DNA of 5,290 nt from B18-G4 sp003648575 (lineage in GTDB: Bacteria > Bacteroidota > Bacteroidia > Bacteroidales > B18-G4): contig JAOZTN010000142.1 in assembly GCA_029942245.1 (NCBI GenBank), positions 1-5,290 of the forward strand, read 5' to 3'. This document shows positions 1 through 5,290 of this stretch, piece after piece. A program made the position numbers and the translations under genes. The notes beneath the pieces were generated by a model. The model saw only the letters and a program-made list of their open reading frames with translations, made no database searches and had not been told where the DNA came from. Position 1 is the first letter of the stretch. Each line of letters opens with the position of its first letter.

Positions 1-1213
1 CACAAAACTTCAATTCGGTTTTTGTAAGTGCCGGATGTTTTGCTTTTAGTTTATTAAAAAAATCTTTGTGTACTTCTGTAAACCGTAGTTTAAAAACTTC
101 CCAATTGTCTTGCTCCGTACTTTGTAATTCCAAATCTTTTTTGACTTGAATAAGATCATCGCAAACATCTGTTTCTGAATGTTTTTCCAGAAGTTGATTG
201 ATATAATTCTTGGTATTTTCAATAATTTTGCCAGCTTTACTAATTTGAAGGGCCGTGGCAATCAATTCTCTTTTGCTTTTATCTAAATTTTCCTTTGCCT
301 TATGCTTCTCCCTTTCCTGTTGTATTTGTTTTTGCTCAAGATTATGTTGAACTGAAATATCCAGGCCTACTCCTATAAAATATTGCCGACCTTTATCTTC
401 AAATGGATAAGCTTCATAAAAATAAGGGATCTGCTTGCCACTTTTATGCAAAGTATAGTATTCCACCTGTGCTTTACCGCTAGTGAAAACTTTCGCAACC
501 CCTACTTTAACTTTCTCATATTCTTTTTTTGTAAAGAATTGATGGGCTTCCTTATTTAAAAGTTCCTCATCCGAATAACCTAAATCAAGGGTGTAGTTCT
601 TATTCCACTTTTTAAGAAAGAATTTATCACCCACTTTTTCGTAGGCATAAAAAAGACCTGGCAAATTGTTGATCAACTTACTATTAAAGGCTTCGGTATT
701 GAAATTTAAGCGGCTCTTAAGTTCGGTTTCAGATTGAATCAACTCTTCAATTTTACGATAATGATCCTGCAATTGGTCTTTTACCTGAGTTAATTCGGCA
801 ATATACGTTTCGAGTTTTTCTTTGTTGTTCTTTAATTTACTGATATCAATTATTATCCCTGCCACATATCTTTTGTTATTCACAACCAAGAGACTGCGCA
901 AAGCAATAACCGGGATTATACTACCGGATTTGGTCTGTAAGTTATATTCAACAACTATTTTTTCATTATCATCGTTGGCAAGAAATTCGGTTAATTTTTC
1001 AACAGCCCGTTCTTTGTCGTCTTTTTTAATAAACTCAGTAACAAGCTTATTCTTCAATTCATCTCCTGAATAGCCTGAGATGATTTCCACATTTTTGTTC
1101 CAGGACAACAACCTGCCTTCACTTGAAAGGACATAAGCCTGCTCGGGCATACCCTTTATGATCTTTTCTAATGAAAAGGGTACTTCTGGAATGTTGTTTT
1201 TTGTTTTATTCAT
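1..1213 (-). CDS. PAS-PAS regulator with LuxR-type C-terminal region, 3' end cut off by window edge
   Basis: This gene reads from ATG at 1213 to the left edge without a stop, giving 404 codons plus one base. The start is well fixed: an in-frame TGA lies only 6 nt upstream (TGA TTT ATG). No Shine-Dalgarno is visible. Residues about 14-127 form a PAS domain (MPEQAYVLSSEGRLLSWN, then GYSGDEL, ending in GIIIDIS). A charged coiled coil spans about 128-175. A second PAS domain spans about 178-287 (INNLPGLFYAYE, GYSDEEL, ending GVGLDIS), and another helical stretch covers 288-345. Residues 371-404 (WEVFKLRFTEVHKDFFNKL, then PALTKTELKFC) match the conserved segment that precedes the LuxR/GerE helix-turn-helix in Bacteroidota PAS- or Y_Y_Y-type regulators. 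By family, it should be a cytosolic one-component transcription factor that senses a ligand or redox state through PAS. The DNA-binding helices are outside the window, so that part is inferred. No histidine-kinase core or receiver is seen. The ligand is unknown. Confidence 0.85.
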   Translation of the reverse strand, partial: MNKTKNNIPEVPFSLEKIIKGMPEQAYVLSSEGRLLSWNKNVEIISGYSGDELKNKLVTEFIKKDDKERAVEKLTEFLANDDNEKIVVEYNLQTKSGSIIPVIALRSLLVVNNKRYVAGIIIDISKLKNNKEKLETYIAELTQVKDQLQDHYRKIEELIQSETELKSRLNFNTEAFNSKLINNLPGLFYAYEKVGDKFFLKKWNKNYTLDLGYSDEELLNKEAHQFFTKKEYEKVKVGVAKVFTSGKAQVEYYTLHKSGKQIPYFYEAYPFEDKGRQYFIGVGLDISVQHNLEQKQIQQEREKHKAKENLDKSKRELIATALQISKAGKIIENTKNYINQLLEKHSETDVCDDLIQVKKDLELQSTEQDNWEVFKLRFTEVHKDFFNKLKAKHPALTKTELKFC

Positions 1214-1291
1214 AAATCAGTCTTAACAGAAGCATCATGTAATATCAATAATTCTTTATAATAAAAAGTTTGCTCTGCTTCACCATATTTC

Positions 1292-1316
1292 ACAATTTAC
1301 AATTTACAATTTACAA
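1292..1316. repeat. 7-bp tandem repeat (ACAATTT), about 3.6 copies
   Basis: Three exact head-to-tail copies of ACAATTT are followed by a partial ACAA and then an A run up to 1320. On the minus strand it reads as TTGTAAA units. It lies about 80-100 bp upstream of the PAS/LuxR start codon. It could be a slippage-prone tract able to change promoter spacing, or simply part of an extragenic repeat cluster. It is too short, with no spacers, to be a CRISPR. Confidence 0.85.
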
Positions 1317-1326
1317 AAAATCTTTG

Positions 1327-1435
1327 AAATTGATTATCCTCGGGGCAGCGCCTCCGCTGAGTAGCTTGTGCCACCGCTAAAGCTATGGCGACACGCGGTT
1401 GGCGCTCGCGGAAGCCACGAGGAATAATTTAATTT
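1327..1435. repeat. GC-rich long imperfect palindrome (MITE/REP-like or structured RNA)
   Basis: The outer arms AAATTGATTATCCTCG (1327-1342) and CGAGGAATAATTTAATTT (1418-1435) are inverted copies with small gaps. Pairing continues inward: GGC 1344-1346 with GCC 1414-1416, TCCGC 1353-1357 with GCGGA 1408-1412, GAG 1359-1361 with CTC 1405-1407, and an apical stem TGTGCCA 1367-1373 with TGGC(G)ACA 1386-1393. The core is much richer in G+C than its surroundings, which suggests a separate origin. Such elements are typically non-autonomous mobile repeats or processed hairpin RNAs. It might also slow transcription leaving the cyclase gene, although no T-run directly follows on the minus strand. Copy number elsewhere in the genome is unknown. 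Confidence 0.6.
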
Positions 1436-1460
1436 AATACTATCTTTCACAAAACAGTTT

Positions 1461-1493
1461 ACCCTGAGCCGAAGGGTCGAAGGGCCACAGCCC
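1461..1493. repeat. REP-like short palindromic motif (CCCTGAG...TCGAAGGG)
   Basis: The plus strand carries ACCCT (1461-1465) and AGGGT (1473-1477) around the loop GAGCCGA. TCGAAGGG follows, and then a small GGGC-CACA-GCCC hairpin (1482-1493). The CCCTGAG/TCGAAGGG combination resembles a widespread extragenic repeat often mis-annotated as short proteins. I recognise this from memory and have not searched for it. It sits between the cyclase stop and the large palindrome. Confidence 0.45.
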
Positions 1494-1504
1494 GATTTTT
1501 TAAA

Positions 1505-1531
1505 GTTCCAGGTTCCAAGAACCATATTCCA
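1505..1531. repeat. GTTCCA-type short repeats with a small palindrome
   Basis: GTTCCA occurs at 1505-1510 and 1512-1517, with the variant ATTCCA at 1526-1531. GGTTC (1511-1515) and GAACC (1519-1523) form a 5-bp inverted repeat around CAA. Read on the minus strand, this is the TTGGAACCTGGAAC type of string often seen between Bacteroidota genes. It lies 25-51 bp after the cyclase stop codon. It has no T-run after it in the direction of the gene, so I do not call it a terminator. Confidence 0.4.
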
Positions 1532-1555
1532 AGATATTGAACCATTCGATTTGCT

Positions 1556-2596
1556 TTACTCCAGCACCTCAAAAATATTCACCGGAGCCGATTTGTTTTT
1601 CATTTTCACTTCTCCAATATTTTGGCATTTAAAGTGTTCTTTTACTTTGTGATAGGACTCCTCGCTAATGACAATTTGACCAGGCTTGGCTGCTGATTCC
1701 AGTCGCTGTGCTGTATTTACTACATCTCCAATCACGGTATAATCCAGCCTGCGAAGACTCTCAGAGCCAATATTACCTGAGATCAGCTCACCACAATTTA
1801 TTCCAATGGAAACCTTGGGCCTAAACTTAATATGTTCTGATATGGTGGGAAGTTTAGCAACTTCATTCCGTATAGTCAGGCAAGCATCAATGGCACGGTC
1901 AAGATGGTGGTCACCACGAAAAATGGCCATAACGGCATCCCCGATAAACTTATCAATGAAGCCATCTTGCTCAACGATCTCCTTTGCCATCAGATCAAAA
2001 TAACTGTTCAGGAGCTGTACTACCATATCAGGCGATTCGTTTTCGCTGATGGATGTAAAACTGCAGATGTCAATAAATACTACAGTGGCCTCAATTGTTT
2101 CATTCGCCATAAGCGAAGATTCGAATTCGCGCGTATCCATAAAATTGAGTACCGTTTCATCTACATACATCTTGAGGATGTTATTCTCCTTGACTGCCTT
2201 AAGTGTTTCGCGAATCTGGTTTACATATTTGATAGTTTTTTCGATTGTAAGCTCCAGATCATCGAAATTCACTGGTTTGGTCACAAAATCGAAAGCTCCG
2301 CGATTCATGGCTGTGCGGATATTTTCCATATCTCCATATGCCGAAACAATGACCGATTTTAAGATAGAATGCTTTTCCGATAGTCTTGAAAGCAATGTCA
2401 AGCCATCCATCTCGGGCATGTTGATATCACTGAGCACAATATCAACATCAGGATGCTCCTGCAATTGTTCCAGGGCATGACGTCCGTTAATTGCAAAAAC
2501 GAATTCGTATGAATTGTCACGGATCTTTTTACGAAACTTCTGTTTGATCAGAACTTCAAGATCTGACTCATCGTCAACTACTAATATCTTAGTCAT
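1556..2596 (-). CDS. Response regulator with class III adenylate cyclase output domain
   Basis: The 346-residue protein is an N-terminal receiver joined to a nucleotide cyclase. Receiver (about 1-125): acidic pair D8/D9, phosphoacceptor D57 in LSDINMPEMDG, S85 in VSAYGD, and K107 in TKP. A helical linker (about 118-165, with NNILKMYVDETVLNFM) leads to the class III cyclase domain (about 168-346). Visible catalytic residues are metal-binding D176 (VVFIDICSFT) and D220 (DKFIGDAVMAIF), adenine-selecting K216 and T287 (LDYTVIGDVVN), and transition-state N294 and R298 (VNTAQRLE). The K/T pair fits class IIIb adenylate cyclases, so ATP to cAMP is the expected reaction. No membrane segment is evident. 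An in-frame TAA lies 6 nt upstream of the ATG, fixing the start. The gene overlaps the upstream kinase by 8 bp, so that kinase is the likely phosphodonor. The expected role is phosphorylation-controlled cAMP production. No cAMP receptor is encoded in the window. Confidence 0.93.
   Translation of the reverse strand: MTKILVVDDESDLEVLIKQKFRKKIRDNSYEFVFAINGRHALEQLQEHPDVDIVLSDINMPEMDGLTLLSRLSEKHSILKSVIVSAYGDMENIRTAMNRGAFDFVTKPVNFDDLELTIEKTIKYVNQIRETLKAVKENNILKMYVDETVLNFMDTREFESSLMANETIEATVVFIDICSFTSISENESPDMVVQLLNSYFDLMAKEIVEQDGFIDKFIGDAVMAIFRGDHHLDRAIDACLTIRNEVAKLPTISEHIKFRPKVSIGINCGELISGNIGSESLRRLDYTVIGDVVNTAQRLESAAKPGQIVISEESYHKVKEHFKCQNIGEVKMKNKSAPVNIFEVLE
2589..2596 (-). other. Overlapping stop/start (ATGACTAA), likely translational coupling
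   Basis: On the minus strand the eight bases ATGACTAA contain the start codon of the cyclase response regulator and, in another frame, the TAA stop of the kinase. There is no Shine-Dalgarno in front of the ATG (CCTATAAATA). Re-initiation by ribosomes finishing the kinase is therefore a plausible way to keep the two proteins in proportion. The overlap is seen directly; the coupling is inferred. Confidence 0.8.
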
Positions 2597-5177
2597 TATT
2601 TATAGGTATTACAATAATAAATTCCGTTCCTTCATCTTTCTTTGTTTCCACCCTTAACTCACCACTGTGGCCTTTGCTTATTATATCAAAGCTCATGCTC
2701 AATCCTAAACCGGTGCCTTCCCCGGCAGGCTTTGTTGTAAAGAATGGTTGAAAGATCTTATCAAGCAGATGTGTTGGTATTCCATCACCGTTGTCCCTCA
2801 CCCTGATTTCAACCCCTTGCTTAACTTCTTTTGTACTTACAAATACTTTTGGCTTAAAGCCTTCAATTCCTTTCTTTGATTTTTGAGACACAGCGTAAAA
2901 TGCATTGTTAATAATGTTTAGGAATACCCTGCCAAGATCCTGTGGGATCACCTTGATCTTAGGAATACCGGAGTCAAAATCTGCTACAAAATCGGCATTA
3001 AATGATTTGTCCTTTGCCCTCAAGCCATGATAAGCCAATTGTAAATATTCATTCGCCAATGCATTGATGTCAATAGATTCCTTTTCGTTACTGCTGGTTC
3101 TGCTATGCTGTAACATTCCTTTTACGATGGCATCGGCACGCCTACCATGATTAAGAATCTTCTCCAGGTTTTGAATTACATCTTCAGCAATTTCCCTGAC
3201 ATCATCTGAATTTCCCAAATCCATTTCCTCTTTCATTTCAGCCAGCAACTCTTTACTTACTTCCGAGAAATTGTTAACGAAGTTCAAAGGATTTTGAATT
3301 TCATGGGCTATACCGGCAGTCAATTCACCCAGGGAAGCCATCTTTTCGGCATGAATCAATTGGTTCTGTGTTGATTTCAAGTCGTTCAGGGTAATTTCAA
3401 TTTTGTTTTTTGCATCCTCAAGCTGTTTAAAATCTTCGTAACGGGAGTAGGCAACCGCAAAAGCTTTGGCCAGTGATTTGACCAGGTCAACTTTATCCTT
3501 CGAGAGTGGCTCATTATTTCCAACATAAAGCATTCCCTGCTTAAAAGGTATAAAGTGCAGATCAAGCGATTCAGGTGGTTTTGTATTACCCTGATAATCT
3601 ATACGGCTTTGCACCTGTCCGAGACTGATCATGGATTCCATCCAATTTATAAAGTCCTCCTTATTCCAATGCTGGGTATACACTTTTTTCTTTCTCCAAT
3701 GTTCAACAGTGTTATTTGTTAATTCATTGGAACCAAAAGGCAGATCAAGAACGCCAATCGGCTTGCCGTCCGGAGTAGTCAAGTATGCCTGCACATTCTC
3801 CTTATTCTCATTTATAATAAAAATTCCACAACGATTAAATGGGACTTCCAGTACTTCCAATTCACTCCAAATGAGGGGAGTAATATCTTGCAGATCTGAT
3901 GTAGTACGCATGCTGGCAATTTGTCCGCGAACCCTGTCGAGTGAGGCTTGTTTAATGGCCTCTTTTGCCTGCACTTCTGCATCTTTTAAATCCAAATAAC
4001 GCCGATAGGTTAAGGAAAGGACCGAAGTATACCTTCTGAATATCTGGATGTCCTGCTCTTGCAATTCTGTGTCAGTCCATGCATAAACACCCCCTTCTTT
4101 AAAGTAAAAGTAGTAGCCATACTGAACTTCGTCATCGGCAAAGCCATGGAAGGCTACCTGGGGGTTCATTACCTTGTAATACTCTGATATTTCATTGCCA
4201 CGTAAAACAGGATAATATTCTTCCTGATTTACCCAGGAATCAAAAACTTTATCAAGTACCGGATGTCCCGATAGCTTTAAGTTCCCGACTATTTTTTTTA
4301 TTTCCTGATTTTCATTGGTATCAATTGCATGGATCCTTACTATCCGGGTTTTCCCGTCAACTATTCCAACTCCGCACCTGTGTGGCGAAACATTCAGTCC
4401 TTTGAGTTCTGAAAAGAAAGCATCTACCGTTAGGCCCAGGTCTTCTGATTTGTGCATCGCCATGGCTTTGGAACGGACCCTTTCCAAAGCGGCTTCTATC
4501 TGTGCTTCCCGGGCCTGGATTTCTGCTTTTTGCAGATCTAAGAATCTTCTGTATGTTTGTCCGAATACACCGGCAAATCTATTAAATACCTGTGCTGCTG
4601 CTTCTGAAATGGGAATTGGTGCAAACGCAAAAAGAATACCTTCAGAAAAGAAGAAACTTTTGTGGTACTCATTTTCCGGTAATGTATCTAAGGCTATAAA
4701 AAACGGGTATTCTGGTTCATTGTTAAGCGCATTGTAATATCGTATTACATCATCCCCGATATAGTCGTAGCTATAACAAGCTTCACCATTGTCCCACGCC
4801 TTCTTCAGTCCTATTAGCATGGGGTGTATCCTCATATCTAACATTCCCATATTAAAATCAACTTCACCATTAGAATTTAGAGTTGCCGACCGTGTTTCCA
4901 TATGGTCTTTCTCTTTGTCAAGAATTCCAATACCACATCGAATGGATTTGTCAAGGCCCAGCTTTAAGACTTCGTCAAATAAAGTAACAACCGTGTCTCG
5001 GACATCCTGGCTATTGTGCATGGCCATTGTTTTAGCCCTGACCCTTTCCAGTGCCGCTTCGATTTCCAGTTCCCGGGATTTATGCTCAAGGTCGGCGGTT
5101 TTTTCCTCGACCAATAATTCCAGCTCCGCATTTCGTTGCTGCCATTCATTTAATAACTTTTCCTTATCTGATGTCAT
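2589..5177 (-). CDS. Soluble sensor histidine kinase with three tandem GAF-like sensor repeats
   Basis: The protein has 862 residues. An N-terminal coiled coil (about 5-38) precedes three homologous units starting at I39, I227 and I408. Each opens with an ALERVR-type helix, carries an RCG motif (R80, R267, R449), and ends with a YRRxLDL-type helix. These units look GAF-like but I cannot assign a ligand. A signalling helix (about 583-612) leads to the DHp domain, with phosphoacceptor H625 in GIAHEIQNP. The HATPase domain shows an N-box (NIINNAFYAV, 754-763), G1 (RDNGDGIP, 794-801), F-box (FQPFFTTKP, 809-817) and G2 (GEGTGLGL, 819-826), so the kinase appears catalytically intact. No receiver or membrane helix is present. 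The start is fixed by an in-frame TAA 12 nt upstream. It overlaps the cyclase response regulator, which is the probable phosphorylation target. The signal is likely cytosolic, or relayed by a partner protein. Confidence 0.93.
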   Translation of the reverse strand: MTSDKEKLLNEWQQRNAELELLVEEKTADLEHKSRELEIEAALERVRAKTMAMHNSQDVRDTVVTLFDEVLKLGLDKSIRCGIGILDKEKDHMETRSATLNSNGEVDFNMGMLDMRIHPMLIGLKKAWDNGEACYSYDYIGDDVIRYYNALNNEPEYPFFIALDTLPENEYHKSFFFSEGILFAFAPIPISEAAAQVFNRFAGVFGQTYRRFLDLQKAEIQAREAQIEAALERVRSKAMAMHKSEDLGLTVDAFFSELKGLNVSPHRCGVGIVDGKTRIVRIHAIDTNENQEIKKIVGNLKLSGHPVLDKVFDSWVNQEEYYPVLRGNEISEYYKVMNPQVAFHGFADDEVQYGYYFYFKEGGVYAWTDTELQEQDIQIFRRYTSVLSLTYRRYLDLKDAEVQAKEAIKQASLDRVRGQIASMRTTSDLQDITPLIWSELEVLEVPFNRCGIFIINENKENVQAYLTTPDGKPIGVLDLPFGSNELTNNTVEHWRKKKVYTQHWNKEDFINWMESMISLGQVQSRIDYQGNTKPPESLDLHFIPFKQGMLYVGNNEPLSKDKVDLVKSLAKAFAVAYSRYEDFKQLEDAKNKIEITLNDLKSTQNQLIHAEKMASLGELTAGIAHEIQNPLNFVNNFSEVSKELLAEMKEEMDLGNSDDVREIAEDVIQNLEKILNHGRRADAIVKGMLQHSRTSSNEKESIDINALANEYLQLAYHGLRAKDKSFNADFVADFDSGIPKIKVIPQDLGRVFLNIINNAFYAVSQKSKKGIEGFKPKVFVSTKEVKQGVEIRVRDNGDGIPTHLLDKIFQPFFTTKPAGEGTGLGLSMSFDIISKGHSGELRVETKKDEGTEFIIVIPINND
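3423..5063 (-). repeat. Three tandem copies of a ~180-residue sensor unit inside the kinase gene
   Basis: Unit 1 covers residues 39-226 (5063-4500), unit 2 covers 227-407 (4499-3957) and unit 3 covers 408-about 585 (3956-3423). The offsets between units are 188 and 181 residues. Units 1 and 2 are closest (IEAALERVRAKTMAMH versus IEAALERVRSKAMAMH), and both carry an HP pair (H118, H305). Unit 3 is diverged (IKQASLDRVRGQIASM) and lacks the HP, but keeps RCG and the closing YSRYEDF helix. DNA similarity is modest apart from the unit starts, so the duplication looks old. Confidence 0.85.
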
Positions 5178-5290
5178 GATTCGGATTTACTACAATGCTA
5201 AATGCTTGAATGATTATGACTTAAAACCCTATACTTTATTATAAACAAGGAATGAAGAAAACTGTTCATCCCTACTTGAGCACATCCTCA
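5178..5290. other. AT-rich leader upstream of the kinase operon
   Basis: These 113 bases contain no complete gene. On the minus strand there is an A+T-rich TTTATAATAAAG stretch (about 5245-5234), about 60 bp before the kinase ATG, that could be part of a promoter. I see neither a matching -35 nor the Bacteroidota TAnnTTTG element. Six codons ending in TAG at 5272 (EDVLK, minus strand) and a 13-codon open frame from ATG 5252 (plus strand) are both possible edges of neighbouring genes; neither can be decided from this window. Confidence 0.4.

Larger units (their letters stand above)
1214..1555. other. Repeat-rich non-coding spacer between two signalling units
   Basis: This 342-bp stretch separates the cyclase response regulator from the PAS/LuxR gene, both on the minus strand. 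I find no convincing gene in it. It holds, from right to left, a GTTCCA-rich segment, a REP-like CCTTCG/CTCAGGG motif, a GC-rich imperfect palindrome and a 7-bp tandem repeat, each listed separately. The last 78 bases before the PAS gene (1214-1291) are AT-rich and are the likely place for its promoter, but I see no clear match to the Bacteroidota TTTG / TAnnTTTG consensus there. The length and content suggest the PAS gene has its own promoter rather than simple readthrough, which is inference. Confidence 0.7.

Noticed and set aside
1292..1316. CRISPR-like repeats
   Set aside because: Units are 7 bp and directly adjacent, with no spacers and no cas genes in the window.
1482..1501. GGGC-CACA-GCCC hairpin followed by six T on the plus strand, like a terminator
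   Set aside because: The stem is only 4 bp and there is no plus-strand gene upstream. On the minus strand, where the genes lie, the T run is on the wrong side.
1334..1525. 63-residue open frame on the minus strand in the spacer
   Set aside because: It runs through the GTTCCA cluster, the REP-like motif and the palindrome, so its composition comes from repeats. It has no recognisable domain or ribosome binding site.
1904..2480. Plus-strand open frames of 143-152 codons opposite the cyclase gene
   Set aside because: They lie wholly antisense to the cyclase/receiver gene, whose motifs are unmistakable. Their translations show no domain and are best explained as frame shadows.
1556..2596. Guanylate rather than adenylate cyclase
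   Set aside because: The base-selecting positions read K216 and T287, the adenine-type pair of class IIIb, rather than the E and C/G-type pair expected for GTP. Biochemical proof is still absent.
5272..5289. Possible end of an upstream minus-strand gene (EDVLK then stop)
   Set aside because: Five codons and a stop are too little evidence; a gene ending 94 bp before the kinase is plausible but unproven.
5252..5290. Possible divergent plus-strand gene starting ATGAAGAAAACTG
   Set aside because: Only 13 codons are visible, and the AAGG in front is too close to the ATG to act as a ribosome site. It cannot be told from chance.

Overview
The window is AT-rich and looks like part of a Bacteroidota chromosome. 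The evidence is the kinase H-box style (HEIQNPLNFVNNFSE), the 'ALERVR...MH' sensor repeats common in that phylum, a PAS/LuxR-type regulator of a kind frequent there, and start codons with no Shine-Dalgarno sequence. All three recognisable genes lie on the minus strand and all are signalling proteins. None has an evident signal peptide or membrane segment, so all are probably cytosolic.

Reading in the direction of transcription (right to left): positions 5290-5178 are a short AT-rich leader, possibly with the edge of another gene. Positions 5177-2589 encode an 862-residue sensor histidine kinase with three tandem copies of a GAF-like sensor unit of about 180 residues, followed by a complete DHp/HATPase core. 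Its stop overlaps the start of the next gene by 8 bp (ATGACTAA). That gene (2596-1556) encodes a 346-residue response regulator whose output domain is a class III nucleotide cyclase with all catalytic and adenine-selecting residues visible. The overlap and domain logic suggest a dedicated two-component pathway that turns a cytosolic signal into cAMP.

Positions 1555-1214 are a 342-bp non-coding spacer unusually dense in repeat-like structure. It holds a GTTCCA cluster, a REP-like CCTTCG/CTCAGGG motif, a GC-rich imperfect palindrome of about 109 bp (1327-1435), and a 7-bp tandem repeat (1292-1316). I read it as a landing site for extragenic repeat elements; it probably separates two transcription units.

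Positions 1213-1 hold the first 404 codons of a PAS-PAS regulator whose C-terminal part begins the conserved lead-in to a LuxR-type helix-turn-helix; the helix-turn-helix itself lies beyond the window edge. It would act as a one-component transcription factor next to the cAMP-producing pair. A functional link between the two units is inference only. I see no system here that is clearly undescribed; the triple sensor repeat and the long palindrome are the most worthwhile leads.
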